In this document: positions 1 to 5,907 of the stretch, in pieces | Layout of the letters: every line of letters begins with the position of its first letter | Position numbering within the stretch: position 1 is the first letter of the stretch | NCBI GenBank assembly: GCA_002421585.1 | Contig: DIKD01000038.1 | Location: forward strand, 1 to 7,267 | Source: Dehalococcoidia bacterium UBA5627 | GTDB taxonomy: Bacteria; Chloroflexota; Dehalococcoidia; Dehalococcoidales; UBA5627 | Reading direction: 5' to 3' | DNA: 7,267 nucleotides | Made by a program: the position numbers and the translations under genes | The notes under the pieces: generated by a model | The model's database searches: none | Told to the model about the DNA's origin: nothing | What the model saw: only the letters and a program-made list of their open reading frames with translations

Positions 1-126
1 GAACAGGTTTCCACTTCGTATCTGCAACGCAAACTGCACATCGGTTACCCCAGAGCCGCCCGGCTGATGGAACAGCTGGAGGAAGAACTGGGGAAGGTGA
101 TTGACGACGGAGGGGCGGAGGCATAA
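1..126 (+). CDS. ftsK: DNA translocase FtsK/SpoIIIE, C-terminal end only (5' truncated by window)
   Basis: The open frame from base 1 to the TAA at 124-126 encodes 41 residues. They contain STSYLQRKLHIGYPRAARLM followed by EQLEEELGKV, which matches the recognition helix and wing of the FtsK gamma domain. That domain is the winged helix at the extreme C-terminus which reads the KOPS/SRS polarity sequences and, in well-studied bacteria, contacts XerD. The family pumps double-stranded chromosomal DNA through the division septum with a RecA-like hexameric motor; motor, linker and membrane parts lie outside the window. The tail after the domain (IDDGGAEA) is short, and the end looks natural because the stop follows the conserved domain at the usual distance. 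An FtsK gamma domain is clear. Whether the full protein is membrane-anchored FtsK or a SpoIIIE/SftA-like variant cannot be seen. Confidence 0.9.
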   Translation, partial: EQVSTSYLQRKLHIGYPRAARLMEQLEEELGKVIDDGGAEA

Positions 127-133
127 TATAATT

Positions 134-140
134 AGGAGGA
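134..140 (+). promoter_or_regulatory. Shine-Dalgarno AGGAGGA for the HNH gene; favours the second ATG
   Basis: A perfect AGGAGGA lies just ahead of two tandem ATG codons at 142 and 145. The GGAGG core (135-139) is only 2 nt from the first ATG but 5 nt from the second. The ribosome therefore probably starts at 145, giving a 106-residue protein. The strong site after the ftsK stop suggests the gene can be read from the same transcript. Confidence 0.65.
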
Positions 141-141
141 A

Positions 142-465
142 ATGATGGTTTGGGGAGATGAACCAAAAAAGAGGACGTCTTTAAGTAAAACCGAATGGGA
201 ATCGATTAAAGCTAGACACAAAAACAGATGTTGCGTATGCGAAAGAACAGAAAAAAGTGTAGGTATATTAGAAAAAGCCCATGTTAAAGCACACAGCAGA
301 GGCGGCACGCAATATTTTCCTTTGTGCCCGACCTGTCATACTAAATATGATAAGGGACTAATGAACCTTACGGAATTAAAAAAACTTGGTCTTACCAAAG
401 AAACTTATGAACGTTTAAAACCTAAAAAACCTGTAAAAAAGAAAATTACAAATCCTTGGTTCTAA
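142..465 (+). CDS. Small HNH-endonuclease-like zinc protein
   Basis: This 107-residue protein (106 if started at the second ATG) has the layout of an HNH (beta-beta-alpha metal) nuclease. There is a zinc-knuckle pair C30-x2-C33, then AHVKAHSRGG with H47 at the position of the general-base histidine, and then C62-P-T-C65-H66 with the second cysteine pair and the final histidine. The family cleaves DNA using one divalent metal ion and includes McrA-type restriction enzymes and homing nucleases. Two differences from the classical motif are visible. The Asp usually before the first His is Ala46, and the loop between GG and the second CxxC is short with no clear central Asn, so catalysis is not assured. 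The tail is basic (RLKPKKPVKKK), with 19 lysines overall. The gene starts 15 bp after the ftsK stop, but its A-rich codon use differs from ftsK and uvrB, hinting at acquisition. No methylase, transposase or intron flanks it. The nuclease fold is likely; the biological role is unknown. Confidence 0.75.
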   Translation: MMVWGDEPKKRTSLSKTEWESIKARHKNRCCVCERTEKSVGILEKAHVKAHSRGGTQYFPLCPTCHTKYDKGLMNLTELKKLGLTKETYERLKPKKPVKKKITNPWF

Positions 466-736
466 TAAAACCCGAAATTAAAAATTAGCTTTCTTTATAA
501 TTTAATTCAGATTGTGTCCATTCGGTTCGCACAGTGTGAACTCCTCTGCCGAAGAATCAAAGATCTATCGAACGGCATTTAGCCTCTTCGCTTTGCTCAG
601 AGTGACAGGGAGAATTATTAATACAAATAATTTTCGCCGCCGCTATGGTTCGACAAGCTCACCACGAACGGCACTAGTCTTTAATTTTCTACTGGTCTGA
701 GCCTGTCAAAGGATAAGCGGAAAAGACAGCTATCAG
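466..736. repeat. Non-coding stretch with relics of dispersed intergenic repeats
   Basis: No credible gene is seen between the HNH stop and the larger palindromic element. The stretch holds pieces resembling repeats found scattered in many bacterial genomes. One is at 586-610 (TTCGCTTTGCTCAG followed by AGTGACAGGG). A second is at 647-671 (GGTTCGACAAGCTC followed by ACCACGAACGG). An inverted partner of the second lies at 694-713 (GGTCTGAGCCTGTCAAAGGA), so 647-713 can fold back on itself. A small AT-rich inverted repeat (AATTATT at 613-619, AATAATT at 626-632) sits between them. A 62-codon frame at 512-700 runs through these repeats and reads as low-quality protein. The family assignment comes from recalled consensus forms, not a search. 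Confidence 0.55.
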
Positions 737-854
737 CCCTCATTCGCTACTTGTCAACAGCTTCCCCCTAGGGAAGCCTTTTATTAGGTCATAATTACGT
801 GCAAAGATGCCTTCCCCCGGGGGAAGGTGGTGAGCGTAGCGAGACGGATGAGGG
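737..854. repeat. Palindromic MITE/REP-like element, terminal repeats CCCTCAT / ATGAGGG
   Basis: This 118-bp element begins with CCCTCAT (737-743) and ends with its exact complement ATGAGGG (848-854). The left arm continues TCGCTAC; the right arm contains GTAGCGA plus five extra bases, so the arms match apart from a 5-nt gap. Each arm then carries its own inner palindrome: CTTCCC/GGGAAG at 761-776 on the left, and a perfect 18-bp palindrome CCTTCCCCCGGGGGAAGG at 810-827 on the right. A unique AT-rich loop of about 33 bp separates them. It encodes nothing, and no clear target-site duplication is visible. It is best read as a non-autonomous mobile or REP/BIME-like element. It could also fold in RNA and stop transcription arriving from either side, since it lies between two converging transcription units. 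Confidence 0.7.
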
Positions 855-905
855 TCATAAATGCCTTATATAAATGATATTAAATTGTAACGGGAAGAAG
901 AGAAC

Positions 906-1058
906 TTACTTCTTCTTTCTGGCTAACCTCTTGAAAAGGGAATCGATGTAAACCCTTGCCGTGCTCTTGCCGTGCTTTTGCATGGCTTCTTTCTTGCTTG
1001 CCAGTTTTCTTTCGCGGCGTTCCTGCTTTGTTTCGATTACAACATCTTCATCGTTCAT
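906..1058 (-). CDS. Hypothetical 50-aa basic protein, translationally coupled to uvrB
   Basis: On the minus strand the ATG at 1058-1056 overlaps the uvrB TGA (1057-1055) as ATGA, and the frame runs to TAA at 908-906. An AAAGGAG ribosome site (1073-1067) lies 8 nt ahead of the ATG, inside the end of uvrB. That is a strong argument for real translation despite the short length. The product has an acidic start (MNDEDVVIE) and then a highly basic, helix-prone body ending LFKRLARKKK. Of 50 residues, 16 are Lys/Arg and 8 are Asp/Glu. There is no cysteine, membrane segment or signal peptide. I do not recognise the family. The charge pattern would suit a nucleic-acid- or ribosome-associated peptide, and co-expression with uvrB could point to DNA repair, but both are guesses. 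Confidence 0.75.
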   Translation of the reverse strand: MNDEDVVIETKQERRERKLASKKEAMQKHGKSTARVYIDSLFKRLARKKK

Positions 1059-3046
1059 TGCGGCAACTCCTTTGTAATAAGTTCTCTTCGTAGTTCAACA
1101 ATGCGGTCACGCAGTAATGCGGCTTTTTCGAATTCCATATTTTTGGCTAAGGTCTTCATCTGCTTTTCCAGTTCTTTTATCAGGCGCGCGATGTCCTCTT
1201 TTGTACGGGGAATAGCAGTATACTCCATTTTCGGTTCGGCGGCAACCCCCACCCTGACACGCTCGGTGATATCTTTGATGGCTTTTTTGATGCCCTGCGG
1301 GGTGATATTGTGCTCGGCATTGTATTCTTCCTGTATGCTGCGGCGCCGGTTTACCTCATCGATAGCACGCTGCATCGAGCCGGTCACCGTATCGGCATAC
1401 ATAATGACATGCCCGTCGATATGGCGCGCCGCTCTGCCCATCGTTTGAATAAGTGCCCCCTCCGAGCGCAGGAAACCTTCTTTATCGGCATCCAGTATTG
1501 CAACCAGGCTGACCTCCGGCAGGTCCAGTCCCTCGCGTAAAAGATTGATGCCGACTACCACATCGTAGACTCCGAGACGTAAGTCGCGCAGAATTTCGAC
1601 GCGCTCCAGGGTATCGATTTCCGAGTGCAGATACTGAGTCTTGATGTCCATTTCAATCAGGTAATCCGCCAGCTTTTCGGCTAAAACCTTTGTCAACGTG
1701 GTAACCAAACAACGCTCTTTCTTAGCCACTCTGAGCTTAATCTGGGCAAGCAAATCGTCGATTTGTCCGTTTATAGGCTTGATTTCGATGGTGGGCTCCA
1801 GAAGCCCTGTCGGGCGTACAAGCTGTTCTACTATCTGAGCGCTGTTCTTAAGTTCATATTCGGCAGGTGTCGCCGAGGTGAATATGACCTGGTTGATGCG
1901 CGCCTGAAACTCCTCGAAGTTCAATGGGCGGTTATCCAGAGCCGAAGGCAGCCTGAACCCGTATTCTACCAGCGTTTCCTTGCGTGAGCGGTCGCCGTTA
2001 TACATACCGCGTATTTGCGGTACCGTCATGTGCGATTCGTCGATGATTAACAGATAATCCTCTGGGAAATAGTCCAAAAGGGTATAGGGTGAGCTGCCGG
2101 GTGCGCGCTGTGAAAGGTGGCGCGAGTAGTTTTCGACGCCGTTGCAGTAGCCGGCTTCCGCCAGCATTTCGAGGTCGAAATTGGTGCGCTGTTCCAGCCT
2201 TGCCGCTTCCAGTACCTTCCCCTGCTTCTGAAACTCCTCCAACCTTTGTGCTAACTCCTGCTTGATAGTTTCGATTGCTAAAACCAACTTTTCCTTTGAT
2301 GTAACAAAGTGCTTGGCAGGATAGATATCAACTTTATCCAAAACAGCCAGGAATTCGCCGCTAAGCGGATCGATTCTGACTATGCGCTCAACCTCATTTC
2401 CAAAAAATTCGATTCGTAACGCCATATCCTCATAAGCCGGTTGGATTTCAAGGGTATCTCCGCGGATGCGAAACTTGCCGCGCGAAAAATCGATGTCGTT
2501 ACGCTCATACTGCATATCCACCAGTTTACGCAGTACCTCGTTACGTTCATACATTTGGCCCTTTTCGAGGCTTAAAACAAAACTGCGGTATTCATCCGGT
2601 TCTCCCAATCCATAGATACATGAGACAGAGGCAACGATAATAACATCACGCCTCTCAAAGAGCGAACGGGTGGCGGCATTGCGAAGCTTGTCGATTTCTT
2701 CATTGATATCGATTTCTTTTTCGATATATGTATCGCTGCGCGGAATGTAGGCTTCGGGTTGGTAGTAATCATAATAGCTGACAAAATACTCCACGGCGTT
2801 CTCAGGAAAGAACTCCTTGAACTCGGAGTAAAGCTGTGCTGCCAGAGTCTTGTTATGGCTGATGACCAGCGTCGGCCTCTGTACCCGCTCGATTATATTT
2901 GCCATGGCAAAGGTTTTGCCGCTGCCGGTAACACCCAGCAGGGTTTGTCCTTTGTTATTTTTATTGAGCCCGTCAACCAGTTTTTCCACTGCCTGCGGCT
3001 GGTCACCGGTCAAACCGAAATCGGAGGCGATTTTGAATTCTGGCAT
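1055..3046 (-). CDS. uvrB: Excinuclease ABC subunit B (UvrB)
   Basis: UvrB is the damage-verifying helicase-like subunit of bacterial nucleotide excision repair. It is loaded on DNA by UvrA, clamps the damaged strand with a beta-hairpin and recruits UvrC for the two incisions. The 663-residue length is normal and all landmarks are present. These are the family N-terminus FxxxSDFxLTGDQPQA, Walker A GVTGSGKT (38-45), the aromatic hairpin YYDYYQPEAYIP (91-102), the Walker B-type box DESH (336-339), REGLDLPEVSLVAILDADKEG (504-524), the arginine-finger region QTMGRAAR (534-541), and the C-terminal UVR helix pair that binds UvrC (about 617-655). The start is fixed by family similarity, yet there is no Shine-Dalgarno sequence before it, and the promoter predicts a leaderless mRNA. 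It is followed by an overlapping 50-aa gene. No convincing LexA/SOS box is visible upstream. Confidence 0.98.
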   Translation of the reverse strand: MPEFKIASDFGLTGDQPQAVEKLVDGLNKNNKGQTLLGVTGSGKTFAMANIIERVQRPTLVISHNKTLAAQLYSEFKEFFPENAVEYFVSYYDYYQPEAYIPRSDTYIEKEIDINEEIDKLRNAATRSLFERRDVIIVASVSCIYGLGEPDEYRSFVLSLEKGQMYERNEVLRKLVDMQYERNDIDFSRGKFRIRGDTLEIQPAYEDMALRIEFFGNEVERIVRIDPLSGEFLAVLDKVDIYPAKHFVTSKEKLVLAIETIKQELAQRLEEFQKQGKVLEAARLEQRTNFDLEMLAEAGYCNGVENYSRHLSQRAPGSSPYTLLDYFPEDYLLIIDESHMTVPQIRGMYNGDRSRKETLVEYGFRLPSALDNRPLNFEEFQARINQVIFTSATPAEYELKNSAQIVEQLVRPTGLLEPTIEIKPINGQIDDLLAQIKLRVAKKERCLVTTLTKVLAEKLADYLIEMDIKTQYLHSEIDTLERVEILRDLRLGVYDVVVGINLLREGLDLPEVSLVAILDADKEGFLRSEGALIQTMGRAARHIDGHVIMYADTVTGSMQRAIDEVNRRRSIQEEYNAEHNITPQGIKKAIKDITERVRVGVAAEPKMEYTAIPRTKEDIARLIKELEKQMKTLAKNMEFEKAALLRDRIVELRRELITKELPQ

Positions 3047-3052
3047 ATTTAT

Positions 3053-3081
3053 AGTATAGAGGTAAAAAGAACAGGTGGCAA
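3053..3081 (-). promoter_or_regulatory. Sigma70-type promoter of uvrB, positioned for leaderless transcription
   Basis: Reading the minus strand, TTGCCA (3081-3076, 5/6 to TTGACA) is separated by exactly 17 bp from TATACT (3058-3053, 5/6 to TATAAT). Six bases then lead to the uvrB ATG. With standard spacing from the -10 box, transcription would begin at or within a base or two of the A of ATG. This fits the missing ribosome binding site. The placement is seen in the sequence; its use is inferred. Confidence 0.7.
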
Positions 3082-3299
3082 CGGCTATTCTTCATACGAC
3101 TATTCATTGCGGATTGCTCCACAATATCATTCCGAGTCACGATATTTCGAGAAACAATATCGGTTCCTTATTAAACCTAATTTCCATCAATGACCTTCGA
3201 TAAACTCTGAACGAGGGGTACTTACAACCACATCATTAGAATAGCTCGTTTATTTTTTACGGTCTCAGTATGACAGAGCAATTATCTCCATAGTCATGA
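3082..3299. repeat. Intergenic region with decayed repeat copies (uvrB / PNPOx-like divergent gap)
   Basis: No gene is supported here. At 3194-3218 the sequence CCTTCGATAAACTC followed by TGAACGAGGGG resembles the TTCGACAAGCTC-type repeat at 647-671. At 3264-3278 CTCAGTATGACAGAG resembles CTCAGAGTGACAG at 595-607. A perfect 7-bp inverted repeat with a 9-nt loop (CGATATT at 3140-3146, AATATCG at 3156-3162) may be a protein site or a weak hairpin. The resemblance is by eye and the copies are clearly diverged, so this is offered as repeat debris rather than a defined element. Confidence 0.4.
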
Positions 3300-3329
3300 A
3301 TGGCATCAAATTAGATATTGATATATACT
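3300..3329 (+). promoter_or_regulatory. Weak candidate promoter for the PNPOx-like gene
   Basis: ATGGCA (3300-3305) and TATACT (3324-3329) are 18 bp apart, with the -10 box matching consensus at 5/6 and the -35 box at only 4/6. An alternative -35, TTGATA, at 3318-3323 has only poor -10 partners. The region is AT-rich, so a chance match is possible. Confidence 0.3.
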
Positions 3330-3377
3330 ATATTTCTGTAATAGCTTAACTGATTTGATAAAGCAAGGAGACCGATA

Positions 3378-3788
3378 ATGACAGAAATGCCCCCCAAAGT
3401 GATGGAAATGATTAACGCCAGCCCTGTACTGCCCAAGGTGTTGTGCACCTGCGATGCGGAAGGAAATTTGAATGCCGTTCCCAAAGGCACTTTATATGCG
3501 CTCGACCCGGAAACGATTGTTTTCGCCGATATCTGGGGATATAAGACCAATCAAAACCTGGAAGTCAACAAAAAAGTGGCAGTCACAGTCTTCAGTATTC
3601 AGATGCTGCCGGTCGGTTATCAGGTAAAAGGGACTTTTCAGGGATTTGAAACCGAAGGCGAGATTTTTGACAGGTACGCAAAACAGGTCAAAGAACAGAT
3701 AAGCATGGAGATTACGTCTGTCGGGGTTATCAAAGTGGACTCTGTTTTTACGCATTGCTTACCGGAACCCGGCGTACAGCTTGCGTAA
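3378..3788 (+). CDS. Pyridoxamine 5'-phosphate oxidase-like FMN-binding split-barrel protein
   Basis: The 136-residue product has the order typical of small stand-alone PNPOx-like proteins. The first strands read VLCTCDAEGNLNAVPKGTLYAL (21-42), then TIVFADIWGYKTNQNLEVNKKVAVTVF (46-72), where the basic and Asn residues of the KTxxNL turn fall at the usual flavin-phosphate region, and then GYQVKGTFQGFETEGE (80-95). The family folds as a homodimeric split beta-barrel that usually binds FMN, or in some lineages F420 or heme. It covers oxidases, flavin reductases and stress proteins. Size and motif do not support a true pdxH, which is longer. An AAGGAG ribosome site (3365-3370) sits 7 nt before the ATG, so the start is sound. 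It stands alone, divergent from uvrB and convergent with the DUF262-like gene. The substrate cannot be told from sequence. Confidence 0.85.
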   Translation: MTEMPPKVMEMINASPVLPKVLCTCDAEGNLNAVPKGTLYALDPETIVFADIWGYKTNQNLEVNKKVAVTVFSIQMLPVGYQVKGTFQGFETEGEIFDRYAKQVKEQISMEITSVGVIKVDSVFTHCLPEPGVQLA

Positions 3789-3866
3789 TTAAATACGTTT
3801 ACAGGACTGAAGCAGACCGCTTTGAGATTACTTAAGCCGAAATACCGAATGTAAACCTGAACAAGC

Positions 3867-4607
3867 TTAACGCTCGACCGGCTTCTTTTCCGGAATACAA
3901 GAAACAGATAGCAAGCCCGAAAGCCATTTAAGCAGCAACTTGGCTTGTTCGAGCGTTAATTTCGATTCCATAAGCGTATCGTAGATAAACTGCGGATTTT
4001 CATAACACCTGTCGGTAGAAATATCCACTACTGTAATCTTACCGATTCCTTTATATATAGCGGCAACAGGGATACCGCTTTCGATAATGGCTTTTTCAAA
4101 ATAGCGAAAGGTCATTACCATCGGGTGCTGGTACGGGAGTGGTAAATGGTCGTTACCCTCGACAAGGCGCCGGTAAATCTTATTGTCGGTAGATGAAAGC
4201 ACCAGTTTGTAATAGAGTTCGTCGCTGTCTTCTTCTTTATTTAGAAAATTGTTAGTAAAATAGTTATCGTAAATATATTTCTGCGAAAACTCAACACTCC
4301 CGTTATTTCCGTCACCGGCAACTTTTGCCAGCGCCGCCAACAGTAAATGCAGGGTTACCAGCCTCTGATGCCCGTCAATCAATATCAGTTTGGGTATCTC
4401 ATAGGTACAAAAAAGCCCCTTTTCAAGTATCAAAAAGAGACCTAAATAGTATTCGGTAGCCGATTCGTCGGTTGAAAGACGGACTATGTTATCCCAGAAC
4501 TTGGCTCTCATTCCATCGCTGCAATCGTACGGTGACCGGCTGTCCGGCAAAATCAATTGTTTCGGTTCGCGTAAAAAATTAAGCAGATTTGTTCTTGAAG
4601 CTTCCAT
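3867..4607 (-). CDS. Short DUF262 (GmrSD N-terminal-like) protein
   Basis: The 246-residue protein follows the DUF262 pattern from end to end. LILPDSRSPYDCS (18-30) sits where the family has the P-x-x-QR-x-Y box. It is followed by FWDNIVRL and YYLGLFLI, then IDGHQRLVTLHLLL (77-90) equivalent to the hallmark DGQQR box. Next come KLVLSSTDNKIYRRLVEG (134-151) and a YF-containing helix, and finally FIYDTLMESKLTLEQAKLLL (207-226), where the family has an N-S-T-G-containing stretch. Full DUF262 proteins such as the GmrSD modification-dependent restriction enzyme use this ParB/Srx-like NTPase module ahead of a DUF1524 HNH nuclease and run to about 600 residues. Here the protein stops just after the first module. 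Key positions are changed: the first Gln of DGQQR is His80, Gln of the QR box is Ser23, and the N-S-T-G residues are missing. It may be a decayed remnant or a regulator that binds but does not cleave. A GGAGA site lies 10 nt upstream of the ATG. No partner nuclease is adjacent. Confidence 0.75.
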   Translation of the reverse strand: MEASRTNLLNFLREPKQLILPDSRSPYDCSDGMRAKFWDNIVRLSTDESATEYYLGLFLILEKGLFCTYEIPKLILIDGHQRLVTLHLLLAALAKVAGDGNNGSVEFSQKYIYDNYFTNNFLNKEEDSDELYYKLVLSSTDNKIYRRLVEGNDHLPLPYQHPMVMTFRYFEKAIIESGIPVAAIYKGIGKITVVDISTDRCYENPQFIYDTLMESKLTLEQAKLLLKWLSGLLSVSCIPEKKPVER

Positions 4608-4660
4608 TATAAGGCTATCTCCGGCAATAAAATATCGTTATACTATTGTATCAGATTGCC

Positions 4661-4689
4661 AGTCTAGCACTAAAATTTTAATGAGTCAA
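4661..4689 (-). promoter_or_regulatory. Candidate promoter for the DUF262-like gene
   Basis: On the minus strand TTGACT (4689-4684, 5/6) and TAGACT (4666-4661, 4/6) are separated by exactly 17 bp. This predicts a start near 4654 and a leader of about 47 nt carrying the GGAGA ribosome site (4622-4618). A second -10-like TACAAT (4650-4645) lies downstream without a good -35. Confidence 0.5.
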
Positions 4690-4745
4690 AAAAAATATGC
4701 CTGTTTAATAACATCTTATAAGCAGTTTTTTTATGTATAGCTTTG

Positions 4746-4754
4746 TGATAGAAT
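4746..4754 (+). promoter_or_regulatory. Candidate extended -10 promoter for the glycosyltransferase operon
   Basis: TGA-TAGAAT gives a TGn extension followed by a -10 box matching 5/6. The corresponding -35 region is only a T-run (4726-4731). The predicted start near 4761 would leave a leader of about 34 nt without a Shine-Dalgarno sequence before the ATG at 4795. Confidence 0.35.
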
Positions 4755-4794
4755 AAGCAGAATCCTGAAAGTTTTTAAACGAAATGAATATATA

Positions 4795-5907
4795 ATGAAC
4801 AAAAATATTTCACTCGTCATCCCAACCTACAAGGAAAAGGATAATATCCAACCACTGGTAACCAGGCTCTCGGCAGCGCTCGCTGACTATAAATACGAAA
4901 TAGTCATAATGGACGATAACAGCGGAGACGGCACCGAAGAACTGGTTAATTCGCTTTCCGAAAAGTTTCCGGTAAGAATAGTTGTCAGGCGCGATAAAAA
5001 GGGGCTTGCATCGGCAGTGGTAGACGGTTTCGGACATGCAAATAGCGATATTATTGTTGTTATGGATGCCGACCTGCAACACCCGCCGGAAGTAGTTCCA
5101 TCGCTGATAAAAGCTATTTACGAAGGCGCCGATGTAGCTATCGGTTCCAGGTATGTAGAGGGGGGCGGTTGCGAGGGATGGAGCGCGCTGCGCCGCATAA
5201 TGTCCAAAGGCGCCGCTTTGATTTCCCACCTGTTCCTTCCTTCAACCAGAAAGATAAAAGACCCGATGTCGGGTTTCTTTGTAATTAAAAGAGATGTGGT
5301 GACCGAAGCCAATCTGAATCCTTCCGGTTTTAAGATTTTACTGGAAATTTTGATGCTGGGAAAATGGAAATCGGCTGTTGAAGTACCCTTTATGTTCGTG
5401 ACGCGCAGCCGCGGCGAAAGCAAGTTAAACGCAAAACAACAACTGGATTACCTGAGGCATATTTACAGCCTGATGCAGCGTACCGGAGAGCTGGTGCGTT
5501 TTATCAAATTCTGTATTGTCGGCGGCAGCGGTGTAATTGTAAATCTGGGTTTGTATACCCTGCTGACTCGATACGGCGGTTTTACACCCATAGATGCTAC
5601 GTCAGGCGGCCTTCTATCGGGCAATATTGCCCTTACCATAAGCATAGAGACTTCGATAATAACCAATTTTGTACTCAATAACTTCTTTACTTTTTCCGAC
5701 CGCAACACCGGCGGAATAGCCTCTTTCTTTAAGAGACTTTTGAACTTCAACCTGATATGCGTTGTCGGTGCGCTGATACAAATAGGCGTAACCAATTTGT
5801 TTGCCGTTGTATTCGGGTTCTATGACATTGTATCGGTACTTATCGGTATTGTTATCGCTTTCTTATGGAATTACCTTTTAAATAATTTCTTGACATGGAA
5901 AAAATAA
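4795..5907 (+). CDS. GT2 polyprenyl-phosphate sugar transferase (DPM1-like) with C-terminal GtrA membrane domain
   Basis: Residues 1 to about 230 form a GT-A fold. The nucleotide-binding start is SLVIPTYKEKDNI (6-18), followed by IMDDNSGDGT (38-47), the metal-binding D-x-D in MDADLQHPPE (90-99), GSRY (117-120) and DPMSGFF (156-162). This is the pattern of dolichol- or polyprenyl-phosphate mannose/glucose synthases, which move a hexose from a nucleotide sugar to a lipid phosphate on the cytoplasmic face. Residues about 235-370 match GtrA. They start RFIKFCIVGGSGVIVNLGLY, have about four hydrophobic helices and close with FLWNYLLNNFLTWKK, and probably anchor the enzyme or help flip the product. 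The 370-residue fusion is a known arrangement. The start is set by the conserved N-terminus, though no Shine-Dalgarno sequence precedes it. The gene overlaps the following PMT-family gene by 13 bp, indicating an operon and a donor-acceptor relationship. The sugar is probably mannose, but glucose or another hexose cannot be excluded. Confidence 0.9.
   Translation: MNKNISLVIPTYKEKDNIQPLVTRLSAALADYKYEIVIMDDNSGDGTEELVNSLSEKFPVRIVVRRDKKGLASAVVDGFGHANSDIIVVMDADLQHPPEVVPSLIKAIYEGADVAIGSRYVEGGGCEGWSALRRIMSKGAALISHLFLPSTRKIKDPMSGFFVIKRDVVTEANLNPSGFKILLEILMLGKWKSAVEVPFMFVTRSRGESKLNAKQQLDYLRHIYSLMQRTGELVRFIKFCIVGGSGVIVNLGLYTLLTRYGGFTPIDATSGGLLSGNIALTISIETSIITNFVLNNFFTFSDRNTGGIASFFKRLLNFNLICVVGALIQIGVTNLFAVVFGFYDIVSVLIGIVIAFLWNYLLNNFLTWKK

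Noticed and set aside
512..700. 62-codon open frame on the plus strand
   Set aside because: It runs through repeat sequences, has no ribosome site and encodes no recognisable pattern.
586..854. CRISPR array
   Set aside because: The repeats are inverted and of different types, with no regular direct repeat and spacer pattern and no cas genes.
892..918. GAAGAAG...CTTCTTC hairpin as a terminator for the uvrB transcript
   Set aside because: It is AT-rich and short, overlaps the stop of the 50-aa gene, and has no T-run on the minus strand after it.
972..1448. 158-codon plus-strand frame opposite the end of uvrB
   Set aside because: It lies antisense to a clear uvrB and to the 50-aa gene, and its composition is that expected of a reverse-strand shadow.
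3060..3090. Possible LexA/SOS box near the uvrB promoter
   Set aside because: Neither a GAAC-N4-GTTC nor a CTGT-N8-ACAG pattern is completed; only half-sites occur by chance.
2759..3193. 144-codon plus-strand frame across the uvrB start and promoter
   Set aside because: Most of it is antisense to the UvrB N-terminus; the rest lies in the repeat-bearing gap and shows no domain.
3797..3856. GTTTACA / TGTAAAC inverted repeat between convergent genes
   Set aside because: The 7-bp arms are separated by 46 nt and have no T-tract; this is too weak to call a terminator or operator.
4810..5423. Minus-strand frames of 139 and 101 codons opposite the glycosyltransferase
   Set aside because: Both are antisense to a well-supported GT2 domain and lack ribosome sites.
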